NCBI RefSeq assembly: GCF_014652855.1
Contig: NZ_BMZP01000004.1
Coordinates: 1 to 61,192, forward strand
Length of the DNA: 61,192 nucleotides
Reading direction: 5' to 3'
From: Novosphingobium pokkalii
GTDB lineage: Bacteria > Pseudomonadota > Alphaproteobacteria > Sphingomonadales > Sphingomonadaceae
The position numbers and the translations under genes were made by a program. This document shows positions 53,254 to 61,192 of this stretch, one piece after another. The first letter of the stretch is position 1, and each line of letters starts with the position of its first letter. The notes beneath the pieces are model-generated. The model was not told the origin of the DNA. It ran no database searches and saw only the letters and a program-made list of their open reading frames with translations.

Positions 53254-55245
53254 CTACTTCGCCGCAACGCCGTCCATCGCCTGGCCGGCCGGGCTGTCGA
53301 ACTGGAAGGCGCCCACGCCCTTGGCCTTGAGCTTGGCCACGAATTCCTGTGCGGCGGCGTCGCTGGGGAACGGCCCGGTGACCAGGCGATAGACCCGGTT
53401 CCACGGCGTGACATAGGCCTTGCGCCCACGCAGCTCGGGTGCCTTGGCCTGAAGCCCTGCCCATTCCTTGCCCATCTTGGCCCGGTTGCCGCCGGTCAGC
53501 ACCTGCACCCAGGTCCGCGCCGGATTGGCGGCAAGGCGCCGGGCCTCTTCCTTGGCCTTGCGCGCTTCCTCGGCCTTCTTGGCATCGGCCAGCTTCTTTT
53601 CGGCGGCCGCCTTGCGGTCGGCAGCGGCCTTGCGCGCATCGGCCAGCTTCTTGGCCTGCGCCGCCTGACGCGCCTCGATCGCGGCCTTTTCGGCAGCAGC
53701 GCGTTCGTTGGCCGCCTGGACTGCGGCGAGATCGACCGCGACCGTCGGGCGCTGCTGCTCCTCGGCCGGCGCGGTGAACCCGGCAAACAGCGAGGCAAAG
53801 CCATCGGGCGATGGCGCGGGTGCCGCCGCTGGCGCTGGTTGCGGCGTGGATGATTGGGGTTGCGGTTGCGGCTGGGGCACCGGCTGCACCATCGCTGTCT
53901 GCACCGGCGCAGGCGCGGTGGCCGTTGGCGTGCTGGCGGCTGGCACCGGCGGCAGCACAATGGTCGGCGTCGGGGTGGCGCTCGCCATGCTGGTCGGCAC
54001 CGGGACCGGCGCGGCCTGGGGCGCGGTCTGCGGGGCCGGGCGCGTCGTCGTGCTGATGCTCGGCAGCGCCGGGGCGGGCGTCGCCTGTGCCAGTTGCGGC
54101 GCCGGCGTGGCCGCTGCGGCGGGCGTCGGTGTCGGGATCAGCCGCCCCCGGCGATCCCGGCGCGGTGCAGGTTGCGGCGTGGCGGGTGCCGATGCGGCCT
54201 GGGCCAGCACGACGGGCGCCGGGCGCGGATGGCTGAGCGCATATTGCACGATCTGCGGATCGTCGCGACCGATGTCGGCGGCGCGCGGGAAGCGGCCGAA
54301 ATTCGCCGCTGCCGCCTGCTGCGCCGGGGTCAACCGCGTCAGATAGCGCAGATAGGGCGCAATCCCGGCGGCAAGCTGCGGCGGCATGGAGGAATTGGCC
54401 ACGGCCACGGCTTCATCGGGCTGGCCGGCAATCGCCAGAATGAAGGTGCGCACGCGCCAGGCCGCCCGATCGGACTGCGCGATCTGCGGCGCCAGCACCT
54501 TTTCGGCCGCCGCGCGATCCCCGCCGATCGCCAGGCTCAGCGCCAGGCGGCGCGTCACTTCCGCATCGGGCGCGCGGGCCAGGGCCTGTTGGTAATAGCG
54601 CTGCGCCATGGCGTTATCGCCCACCAGATCGTGGGCCAGGCCGCGATCACCGGCCATCGCCGCCGTATCGGCCCCGGCCCGCTCGGCATCGTCGAACGCA
54701 CGAATCGCCGCGAGCGGGTCGTTGTGGCGCAGCATGGCCTTGCCGATCTGCGCCTTGATCCGGCCATTGCCCGGCGAAACCTCGTCCGCACGGCGCAGGA
54801 AGCCGAGCGCTGCGTCGACATCGCCCAGTTCCATCGCCGCGTTGCCCGCATCGAGCAGCGCATCGGGGTTGCGCGGATCGCGCGCCAGGCGGGCCAGGGC
54901 GGCATCGAGCGTCTTGCCATCACCAGCAGGCAGCGGCTGCACCACCGGGCGCGAGACGCTGGGCACCGCCTGGACCACGGGGTTGGACACCATCGGCACC
55001 GGCGCGGCGCTGGGCGCCTGCTGCGGGTAAACCGGCCGTACGACAGGGCGCGACGGGCGGCTGCCGGGCGTATCCAGCACCGATTGCTGTGGCATCTGCG
55101 AGAGATCCTGCGCCAACAGCGGCGCCGGCGCACCGATCAGCAGCGCCACGGCCAGGGCGGACCGGGCGGATGCCCCCCGGACAACGCGGCCGGAGGAAAA
55201 ACCCAGAGACAGGAACGGGCGAGCGGAGAGGGGGTGGAATGTCAT
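53254..55245 (-). CDS. Exported TPR and SPOR-domain protein
   Basis: A 663-residue protein. It has a signal sequence (about residues 1-46, ending APLLAQ), a TPR region (about 110-240, for example ALLDAGNAAMELGDVDAALGFLRRADEVSP), a long Pro/Ala/Thr linker (about 340-480), a charged Ala/Lys-rich helix (about 500-575) and a C-terminal SPOR domain (TWVQVLTGGNRAKMGKEW to GVGAFQFDS). SPOR domains bind glycan-stripped peptidoglycan at division sites, so the protein probably localises to the septum. It lies just downstream of ftsZ, separated by a terminator. Confidence 0.9.
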   Translation of the reverse strand: MTFHPLSARPFLSLGFSSGRVVRGASARSALAVALLIGAPAPLLAQDLSQMPQQSVLDTPGSRPSRPVVRPVYPQQAPSAAPVPMVSNPVVQAVPSVSRPVVQPLPAGDGKTLDAALARLARDPRNPDALLDAGNAAMELGDVDAALGFLRRADEVSPGNGRIKAQIGKAMLRHNDPLAAIRAFDDAERAGADTAAMAGDRGLAHDLVGDNAMAQRYYQQALARAPDAEVTRRLALSLAIGGDRAAAEKVLAPQIAQSDRAAWRVRTFILAIAGQPDEAVAVANSSMPPQLAAGIAPYLRYLTRLTPAQQAAAANFGRFPRAADIGRDDPQIVQYALSHPRPAPVVLAQAASAPATPQPAPRRDRRGRLIPTPTPAAAATPAPQLAQATPAPALPSISTTTRPAPQTAPQAAPVPVPTSMASATPTPTIVLPPVPAASTPTATAPAPVQTAMVQPVPQPQPQPQSSTPQPAPAAAPAPSPDGFASLFAGFTAPAEEQQRPTVAVDLAAVQAANERAAAEKAAIEARQAAQAKKLADARKAAADRKAAAEKKLADAKKAEEARKAKEEARRLAANPARTWVQVLTGGNRAKMGKEWAGLQAKAPELRGRKAYVTPWNRVYRLVTGPFPSDAAAQEFVAKLKAKGVGAFQFDSPAGQAMDGVAAK

Positions 55246-55285
55246 CGTGGCGCCGCCTTAGCCGATTGCGTGTGAAGCCAAAACA

Positions 55286-55319
55286 ACAAGCCGCCACTTT
55301 CAAGGGAGAAAGTGACGGC
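55286..55319 (-). terminator. Intrinsic terminator downstream of ftsZ
   Basis: On the minus strand GCCGTCACTTTC-TCCCTT-GAAAGTGGCGGC (12-bp stem with one mismatch) is followed by TTGTTGTTTT. It marks the 3' end of the division-gene transcript, 50 bp after the ftsZ stop and 40 bp before the SPOR-protein start. Confidence 0.7.
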
Positions 55320-55369
55320 CTGAAGCTAGCATGGGTCCGGCGGCTGCGCACGGCAACCGCCGGCACGGA

Positions 55370-56839
55370 TCACTGGTTGTTCTGGCGACCCAGGAAGCGC
55401 GGAATGCTCAGCGAAGCCGAATCCTCGCCTTCCTCCGCGTCTTCCGTGCGGGCCGCCCCGCGCGAAAGATTGGCCATGCGCTCGAACAGGGTGCTGCCAC
55501 CAGCCCCACCGCCGACGCGCGGCGCCGGGCGCTCCGGCTCGGCGCCAGCACCAAGGCCGAGGCGCGGGGTGGGCGCGGCCGGTGCGGGATCGATGGTATA
55601 GTCCTGCGCCGGATCGGCGCCGAGGTCGAACGTCAGGTCCAGGGGATCGTCAGCCGGCGGCGCGGCTTCGGGCTGGGGCGCCCAGGCCTGAGCCGGAGGA
55701 GCGGCCGGAGCGGGCGCGGCCGGAGGCGGCGTCACGGCAGCCGGCGGCGGCGTGACCGGCGCGGCGGTCGGCGTGGCAATCGCCGGGCGCGGCGTGGCAG
55801 CAGGCGTGAATGCCGGGCCACGGGCAGCGCCAGGCAGGTTCACCGGGCGCGCTGCCTGCTCGGCCTGTTCCACGCTCTGTTCGATGCCGGTGGCCACCAC
55901 CGACACGCGGATCTTGCCATTGAGATCGGGATTAAACGCCGAACCCCAGATGATGTTGGCGTTGGGATCGACCAGCTCGCGGATGTGGTTGGCGGCTTCG
56001 TCCACTTCCAGCAGCTTCATGTCGTCGCCGCCGATGATCGAGATGATCACGCCCTTGGCGCCCTGCATCGACACGCCATCGAGCAGCGGGTTGGCAATGG
56101 CGCGTTCGGCCGCTTCCAGCGCGCGGTTGGGGCCTTCGCCTTCCCCGGTGCCCATCATCGCCTTGCCCATCTCGCCCATCACCGAGCGCACGTCGGCAAA
56201 GTCGAGGTTGATCAGGCCGGGCATGATCATCAGGTCGGTGATCGAGCGCACGCCCTGCTGGAGCACTTCGTCGGCAAGCTGGAACGCTTCCTTGAACGTC
56301 GTTTCCGCCTTGGCCACCAGGAACAGGTTCTGGTTGGGAATGACGATCAGCGTATCGACGTGCTTTTGCAGCTCCTCGATACCCGCTTCGGCCGAGCGCA
56401 TGCGGCGCGTGCCTTCGAACAGGAACGGCTTGCTCACCACGCCCACCGTCAGCACGCCCTTGCGGCGCGCGGCTTCGGCAATCACCGGCGCGGCGCCGGT
56501 GCCGGTGCCGCCGCCCATGCCGGCGGCGATGAACACCATGTGCACGCCATCAAGCACACGCTCAAGCTCGGGCAGGGTTTCTTCCGCCGCAGCGCGGCCC
56601 ACTTCGGGGCGGGCGCCCGCGCCCAGGCCCTGCGTGATCGCCGGCCCAAGCTGGATGCGGTTTTCCGCGATCGAATTGTTGAGCGCCTGCGCATCGGTGT
56701 TGCAGACGACGAAATCGACGCCTTCGATGCCAGCGCCGATCATGTTGGCGATGGCGTTGCCGCCTGCGCCGCCCACCCCGATCACCGTGATACGGGGCCG
56801 AAGCTCGTCGATGGCCGGCGGTCCGATGTTGATGCTCAT
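55370..56839 (-). CDS. ftsZ: Cell-division GTPase FtsZ
   Basis: A 489-residue tubulin homologue. The GTP-binding signature [10 protein letters not shown] and [17 protein letters not shown] are intact, as is the T7 loop [11 protein letters not shown]. The C-terminal linker is long and Pro/Ala-rich (about 325-460), as in other alphaproteobacteria, ending in the conserved peptide SIPRFLGRQ that binds FtsA and other partners. ATG at 56839 follows GGGAGA. It polymerises into the Z ring. The 203-bp gap to ftsA contains no gene and may hold an ftsZ promoter. Confidence 0.98.
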   Translation of the reverse strand: MSINIGPPAIDELRPRITVIGVGGAGGNAIANMIGAGIEGVDFVVCNTDAQALNNSIAENRIQLGPAITQGLGAGARPEVGRAAAEETLPELERVLDGVHMVFIAAGMGGGTGTGAAPVIAEAARRKGVLTVGVVSKPFLFEGTRRMRSAEAGIEELQKHVDTLIVIPNQNLFLVAKAETTFKEAFQLADEVLQQGVRSITDLMIMPGLINLDFADVRSVMGEMGKAMMGTGEGEGPNRALEAAERAIANPLLDGVSMQGAKGVIISIIGGDDMKLLEVDEAANHIRELVDPNANIIWGSAFNPDLNGKIRVSVVATGIEQSVEQAEQAARPVNLPGAARGPAFTPAATPRPAIATPTAAPVTPPPAAVTPPPAAPAPAAPPAQAWAPQPEAAPPADDPLDLTFDLGADPAQDYTIDPAPAAPTPRLGLGAGAEPERPAPRVGGGAGGSTLFERMANLSRGAARTEDAEEGEDSASLSIPRFLGRQNNQ

Positions 56840-57042
56840 GTCGGTCTCCCTTTTCGGGTCGGGCAATGGATGGATCGAGGGCCGAAGTGGCCGAAAGGTG
56901 GATTTTCCAGCATTGGCACGGAACGTTTCATCGAATCAAAGGCGATCCGGGCTTTTCCACAAGATCGAAGGCCTGTTTATGGCGGAAATCCGCCGATCCG
57001 GTTTCTTCTTGCGACGAAAGGCCGGAATTGGCGCCATAACCG

Positions 57043-58326
57043 TTAAAAATACTCCTTGAGCGCGCGGGCGATCCGCCGCCCCATGCCCCACAGCGTGGTT
57101 GCGCCCGGCGCCTGCGCGGCCATGGTCAGCTTGCGGATGTCGATCGGATCGGACGCGGCATGGAGTACCAGCCCGACAAGCGTGGAGGAACTGGGCGTGG
57201 CATGCCCCTGCGGCAGGCCGAGCATGGCGGGCGGCGCCCCGATCCGCACCGGGCGCCCCAGCGCGGACTGGGCATAGTCGGCCAGGCCCGGCAGTTGCGC
57301 CCCGCCCCCGGTCAGCACCACCTGCTGCCCGCGCGTGCCGGTAAAGCCCATGGCCTTGAGGCAACGCCCCAGCTCGTCGGTGAAATGGCCAAGCTGCTGG
57401 GTGATCACCGAGATTAGCTCGGCGCGCGGGATGCGGTTCTTGTCGTCGGCATGGCGCGCCACCGGCCCGGCGCCTTCCGGATCGCCCGGCGCGTTGACCG
57501 GAATCATCTCGCGATGGTCGGCAGGACTCGCAATGGCCGAGCCCGACATGCACTTGAGCCGCTCGGCCTGATAGCGGCGGATGCCGAAGGCCGAAGCGAC
57601 CGCATCGGTAATGTCGCCCGATCCGAACGGCAGCACCTGCATACCCAGCAGCATGCCCCCGGCATGGACCGAAACCGTGGTTACTTCCGCGCCGAAATCG
57701 ACCAGCGCCACGCCCAGGTCGCGCTCTTCGGGAGTGAGGCAGGCAAGGCCCGCCGCCACTGGCGCGGCGACCACACCATCGACCTTGAGGTGGGCGTTCT
57801 CCACCGTCTCGCGAATGTTGCGGATCGGCGCGCCATCGGCGAGCATCACGTGGATATCCACCGCCAGCCGATCGGCGTGGAGGCCCTTGGGGTTGGGCAC
57901 GCCATGCGCGCCATCGAGCGTGTAGTGCGCCGGTTGCGCATGGAGCACGGTGCGCCCGTCGGGCTGGATCACGTCGCGCGCGGCCACTAGCAGATGCTGG
58001 ATATCGTCATCCTCGATGCGGCGGCCGCCGATCTCCACTTCCACTTGCGCGGTGGAGCTGGCCAGCCCTGCCCCGGCGCATCCGACCAAGACTTGCGTGA
58101 CCGAGGTATTGGCCATCTTCTCGGCCCGCTCGATCGCGTCGCGCACCGAATGGGTGGCAGCGAGCATATCGACGACATAGCCGCGCTTGATGCCCTGCGA
58201 GGCGCGGTGGCCCGATCCGAGCACGACGAGTTCGCCCGCCTCCGACAGGCCAGCGATCATCGCCGACGTGCGGAACGAGCCGAGATTGACGGCGGCAAAG
58301 ACCTTGGTGATGCGGGGTGCGGCCAC
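57043..58326 (-). CDS. ftsA: Cell-division protein FtsA
   Basis: A 427-residue actin-like protein, taken from a GTG at 58326 (Met-Ala-Ala-Pro-Arg), 7 bp after the ftsQ stop. Actin-fold motifs VFAAVNLGSFRTSAMIAG, VALVDFGAEVTTVSVHAGG and VVLTGGGAQLPGL are present. The C-terminal amphipathic helix (LWGMGRRIARALKEYF) is the membrane anchor. It tethers FtsZ filaments to the membrane. Order and strand match the dcw cluster. Confidence 0.97.
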   Translation of the reverse strand: MAAPRITKVFAAVNLGSFRTSAMIAGLSEAGELVVLGSGHRASQGIKRGYVVDMLAATHSVRDAIERAEKMANTSVTQVLVGCAGAGLASSTAQVEVEIGGRRIEDDDIQHLLVAARDVIQPDGRTVLHAQPAHYTLDGAHGVPNPKGLHADRLAVDIHVMLADGAPIRNIRETVENAHLKVDGVVAAPVAAGLACLTPEERDLGVALVDFGAEVTTVSVHAGGMLLGMQVLPFGSGDITDAVASAFGIRRYQAERLKCMSGSAIASPADHREMIPVNAPGDPEGAGPVARHADDKNRIPRAELISVITQQLGHFTDELGRCLKAMGFTGTRGQQVVLTGGGAQLPGLADYAQSALGRPVRIGAPPAMLGLPQGHATPSSSTLVGLVLHAASDPIDIRKLTMAAQAPGATTLWGMGRRIARALKEYF

Positions 58327-58333
58327 GGGCAGC

Positions 58334-59296
58334 TTATTCCTTGGCCTTGGATGAGGCGGCCGCCGCCTTGGCCTTGGCTTTCGCATTGGCCTTGTCGCGC
58401 TGCTCCTCCGCCAATTCGTCGGCATGGCCGGGCACGAGCAGGTAGGTGCGATCCTTGGCGCGCATGTCGAAGCTGGCCACCTTGCCGCCCAGCAGGCGAT
58501 TGACCCCGTCCATCCGCGCGAATTCGAGCAGTGCGGCGGCCGCCTCGTCCTCGCCTTCGGGCAGGGCCAGCACCTGGCCGGTCTTGAACGTCAGGTTCCA
58601 GCGGCGGTTGCCGATCCATTCGGCCTCGGCCACCTGCGGCTTGAGCGCGGGTGCGGCGTCGAGCAGGCGGTTGAGATCGGGCACGCGCGCCGCCGCGCCA
58701 TCGCCCGACAGCACGAACATGCCCTTGGCGCGGGCCGGAGTGACCGGCTCCAGCTCGTGACCGGTCTCGTCGATCAGCATCAACTGGTCGCCCTTGCGCA
58801 GCACGCCGTGGGGCGTGCGCTCCACCACGTCGACCACCAGGGTATCGGGCAATTGCCGTGAAACGCGCGCGTCCTTGACCCAGGGCAGCGTCAGCAGCGT
58901 TTCGCGCAGGGCCGCCACGTCCACCCGCGACATCGCCTGGTCGCGCTGGCCCAGCACCTTTTCATAGATGGTCTGCTCGCTCATGCGCTTCACGCCGCGC
59001 ACTTCCACGCGCTTCACGTCGAACCCGGCGCCATGGGCGGCGCGGGCCACCTGGCTTTCCAGCAGTGCGGGCACGCCGGCCACGTTGGCCACGGTCCACA
59101 CCAGCACGGCAGCCGAGCCGAGAATCAGCGTCAGCAGGATCCGGTGCAGCGTTTCCTCGCTGAACGGCTGTACGCGCAGGACATGGCCGATGGCCGAGCC
59201 GGTCTGCTTGCGCGCCGTCTGCACCTTGGCCTTGGCCCCGCGCTGCGCCGCCACGCGCCGCACGCCCTTGCCGCCACGCCGGATCGTCTGCGCCAT
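58334..59296 (-). CDS. ftsQ: Cell-division protein FtsQ
   Basis: A 320-residue single-pass protein: a basic cytoplasmic N-terminus, one helix (LHRILLTLILGSAAVLVWTVA, about 50-70), POTRA domain (FDVKRVEVRGVKRMSEQTIYEKV) and FtsQ domain (DTLVVDVVERTPHGVL). It links FtsA/FtsZ to septal wall synthesis with FtsB/FtsL. The C-terminus carries an unusual Lys/Ala tail (DKANAKAKAKAAAASSKAKE) after the conserved part. It starts 2 bp from the ddl stop. Confidence 0.95.
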   Translation of the reverse strand: MAQTIRRGGKGVRRVAAQRGAKAKVQTARKQTGSAIGHVLRVQPFSEETLHRILLTLILGSAAVLVWTVANVAGVPALLESQVARAAHGAGFDVKRVEVRGVKRMSEQTIYEKVLGQRDQAMSRVDVAALRETLLTLPWVKDARVSRQLPDTLVVDVVERTPHGVLRKGDQLMLIDETGHELEPVTPARAKGMFVLSGDGAAARVPDLNRLLDAAPALKPQVAEAEWIGNRRWNLTFKTGQVLALPEGEDEAAAALLEFARMDGVNRLLGGKVASFDMRAKDRTYLLVPGHADELAEEQRDKANAKAKAKAAAASSKAKE

Positions 59297-59298
59297 GG

Positions 59299-60264
59299 TC
59301 AGCCGGCCCCCTTCTTCGCCTTGGCCGCGGCGGCATCCTTGAGCGCTTCGGCCAGGATCGCCTCGACCAGATCGGGATAGTCCATGCCCAGATGCCGCGC
59401 CTGCTCGGGCACCAGGCTGAGCGGAGTCATCCCCGGCTGGGTGTTCACTTCCAGCAGGAACAGCCCTTCCACCCCGCGCTCGTCATCCCAGCGGAAATCG
59501 GAACGGCTGGTTCCCTTGCAGCCCAGCAGCTTGTGCGCGCGCAAGGCAATGTCCTTGCACGCCTGCGCGATGTCTTCGGGAACATCGGCCGGGCAGACGT
59601 GCTCGGTCAGACCATCGGTATACTTGGCATCGAAATCGTAGAACGCGGTCTTGGGGATCAGTTCGGTGACCATCAGCGCGCGATCGCCCAGCACGGCTGT
59701 GGTCAACTCGCGCCCGCGAATGAACGGCTCGGCCAGCAGCTCGTCGAACTCCTGCCACGGCCCGCGCGCCTGCGGGCTGATCGGATCGCCATAGTTGCCC
59801 TCGGCCGTGACGATCGCCACGCCGACAGACGACCCTTCGTTGACCGGCTTCAAGACATAGGGCCGGGCCAGCGGATCGCGCTCATAGAGCTCTGCCGTCT
59901 TGACCACGCGCCCGCCGGGCATGGGAATGCCATGGGGCACCAGCGCCTGCTTGGTCAGTTCCTTGTCGATCGCGATGACCGAAGTGGCTAGGCCGGAATG
60001 GGTATAGGTCAGGCCCATCAGGTCCATCATGCCCTGCACCGTGCCATCCTCGCCGGGCGTGCCGTGCAGCGCGTTGAACACCACGTCGGGCGCAGCCTCG
60101 GCCAGGCGCAACGCCACGTCGCGGCCCATGTCGATCCGCGTCACGCGATGGCCGCGCTGTTCCAGCGCGCTGGCCACGCCTTCGCCACTGGTCAGCGAAA
60201 CCGGCCGCTCGCTCGACCAGCCGCCCATCAGCACGGCCACATGAAGCCGGGGCAATGCTGTCAT
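59299..60264 (-). CDS. ddl: D-alanine--D-alanine ligase
   Basis: A 321-residue ATP-grasp enzyme that makes D-Ala-D-Ala for peptidoglycan. Motifs are VAVLMGGWSSERPVSLTSG, FNALHGTPGEDGTVQGMMDL, KPVNEGSSVGV and EVNTQPGMTPLSLVP. The ATG at 60264 overlaps the murB TGA (ATGA, 60261-60264), so the pair is coupled. A short Ala/Lys-rich tail ends the protein (KDAAAAKAKKGAG). Confidence 0.97.
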   Translation of the reverse strand: MTALPRLHVAVLMGGWSSERPVSLTSGEGVASALEQRGHRVTRIDMGRDVALRLAEAAPDVVFNALHGTPGEDGTVQGMMDLMGLTYTHSGLATSVIAIDKELTKQALVPHGIPMPGGRVVKTAELYERDPLARPYVLKPVNEGSSVGVAIVTAEGNYGDPISPQARGPWQEFDELLAEPFIRGRELTTAVLGDRALMVTELIPKTAFYDFDAKYTDGLTEHVCPADVPEDIAQACKDIALRAHKLLGCKGTSRSDFRWDDERGVEGLFLLEVNTQPGMTPLSLVPEQARHLGMDYPDLVEAILAEALKDAAAAKAKKGAG

Positions 60265-61151
60265 TTCCGGCCTACCCGCTTGATTTCCCACTGCAACTCC
60301 ACGCCTTGTGTCTGTTTCACGCGGGCCCGCACTTCCTCGCCCAGCGCTTCGATCTCGGCGCTGGTAGCGGTTCCGGTGTTGATCAGGAAATTGGTGTGCT
60401 TTTCGCTCACCTGCGCCCCGCCCAGCGTCAGCCCGCGGCAACCCGCCGCATCGACCAGCGCCCAGGCCCGGTGGCCATCGGGGTTCTTGAACGTCGATCC
60501 GCCGGTCTTGCTGCGCAGCGGCTGGCTCGCCTCGCGCGCGGCGGAAATGCGGTCCATCTCCGCCTGGATCGCCTCGGGATCACCCGGCTCGCCGCGAAAG
60601 CGGGCCGCAACCACGATGCTGCCATCGGTCAGCTCGGAATGGCGATAGGCATAGCCCAGCTCGGCCAGCGACAGCCGCGCGATCTCGCCCGAGCGGATCA
60701 CCACGTCGCAATCGACCAGGATATCCTTGACCTCGCGGCCATAGGCGCCGCCGTTCATGCGCACAAAGCCGCCCACCGTGCCGGGGATCGAACGCAGGAA
60801 TTCCAGGCCGGCAATGCCCGCATCGCGCGCCGTGGACGACACCAGAATGCCCGAAGCCCCGCCCCCGCAATCGAGCGTGACAGCATCGATAGCCGCGACT
60901 TTGGCAAAGGGCTTGCCCAGCCGCACCACCACGCCCGGCACCCCGCCATCGCGCACGATGAGGTTCGATCCCAGCCCTAGCGCCATGACCGGCACCTGCG
61001 GATCGAGCGCGGCGAGGAGGGCTTGCAAGTCCGCCACGTCCTTGGGTTCATAGAGCCAGTCGGCGCTGCCGCCGGACTTGAACCACACCAGCGGGGCGAG
61101 CGGGGCGTTTGGGGTCAGTTTGCCGCGCAGGTCGGGTGTGGCTTCCACCAC
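60261..61151 (-). CDS. murB: UDP-N-acetylenolpyruvoylglucosamine reductase
   Basis: A 296-residue FAD enzyme completing UDP-MurNAc synthesis. FAD contacts ALGLGSNLIVRDGG and IPGTVGGFVRMNGGAYG, the proton-donor serine in GGSTFKNP, and SEKHTNFLIN are present. The annotated start is GTG at 61151 (GTG-GTG-GAA). These codons coincide with the tail of a GC-rich repeat (61146-61183), so the first residues and the Shine-Dalgarno-like AGGGGGTG appear to come from that repeat. murC would be expected beyond the window end. Confidence 0.95.
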   Translation of the reverse strand: MVEATPDLRGKLTPNAPLAPLVWFKSGGSADWLYEPKDVADLQALLAALDPQVPVMALGLGSNLIVRDGGVPGVVVRLGKPFAKVAAIDAVTLDCGGGASGILVSSTARDAGIAGLEFLRSIPGTVGGFVRMNGGAYGREVKDILVDCDVVIRSGEIARLSLAELGYAYRHSELTDGSIVVAARFRGEPGDPEAIQAEMDRISAAREASQPLRSKTGGSTFKNPDGHRAWALVDAAGCRGLTLGGAQVSEKHTNFLINTGTATSAEIEALGEEVRARVKQTQGVELQWEIKRVGRK

Positions 61152-61183
61152 CCCCTGGCCCCCTCCTCTGAAGAGGAGGGGGA
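61146..61183. repeat. GC-rich hairpin repeat at the murB start (copy D)
   Basis: A single unit of the family seen at 6747, 48051 and 53129: tail CACCCCCTGG and hairpin CCCCCTCCTCTGAAGAGGAG. Its tail directly abuts or includes the proposed murB start codon at 61151. The window ends 9 bp further on, so a second unit beyond cannot be excluded. Confidence 0.75.
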
Positions 61184-61192
61184 GTGAGGCCT

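Overview
The window is about 61 kb of dense, high-GC chromosome from an alphaproteobacterium, most probably a sphingomonad close to Novosphingobium. This rests on the TonB-receptor type, a receptor/halogenase/glycosidase sugar locus, a cobA-DUF2849-cysI-DUF934-cysH sulfur cluster, the dcw order murB-ddl-ftsQ-ftsA-ftsZ, and GC-rich hairpin repeats between genes. The species call is inference. I see no plasmid, phage, insertion-sequence or CRISPR signal.

Layout. 0-7 kb: a small lipoprotein, a soluble chemoreceptor with a C-terminal CheR/CheB tether, and a shortened KdpD with KdpE, divergent from the potassium transporter Kup. 7-11.5 kb: molybdate transporter modABC, a periplasmic DsbA-like protein, an Lrp/AsnC regulator and a serine hydrolase. 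11.5-24.5 kb: a maltodextrin-type locus with an inner-membrane sugar symporter, a LacI regulator, a TonB-dependent receptor, a tryptophan-halogenase-like flavoprotein, two GH13 enzymes and a GH97 enzyme. The five-gene receptor operon is tightly coupled by ATGA overlaps, and a shared ATACGWATGC motif lies upstream of the receptor and of the transporter. 25-33.5 kb: a lipoprotein cytochrome c, a GAF/Fis regulator, an aldo/keto reductase, a lone Flp pilin, queF, a Pro/Ala-rich membrane protein, sseA, metC and an MscS channel.

33.4-34.8 kb holds what I consider the best single find: a CLC-family antiporter of the fluoride type, preceded by a crcB-motif fluoride riboswitch whose 3' strand can also pair with the gene's Shine-Dalgarno sequence. 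34.8-40.2 kb: two small exported proteins, then a probable five-gene unit (ECF sigma factor, anti-sigma-like protein, periplasmic metal-sensor-like protein, DUF1800, DUF1501) whose function is unknown, and an EF-hand protein. This unit is the best candidate for an undescribed system.

40.3-49.5 kb: assimilatory sulfate reduction (cobA supplies siroheme for cysI; cysH makes sulfite), a DHA2 drug exporter, an NDUFA9-like reductase, proB, obgE and tRNA-Ala(CGC). 49.6-61.2 kb: a proline-tract lipoprotein, a Bax-inhibitor-1 family protein, proC, a YbjN protein, a TPR/SPOR protein and the division and cell-wall cluster ftsZ-ftsA-ftsQ-ddl-murB, cut by the window end.

A family of GC-rich hairpin repeats recurs between genes at 6.7, 48.1, 53.1 and 61.1 kb. 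The last copy abuts and may form the murB start. Other perfect inverted repeats lie at 24.6 and 49.6 kb. Domain and family names are from reading motifs; no database search was possible.
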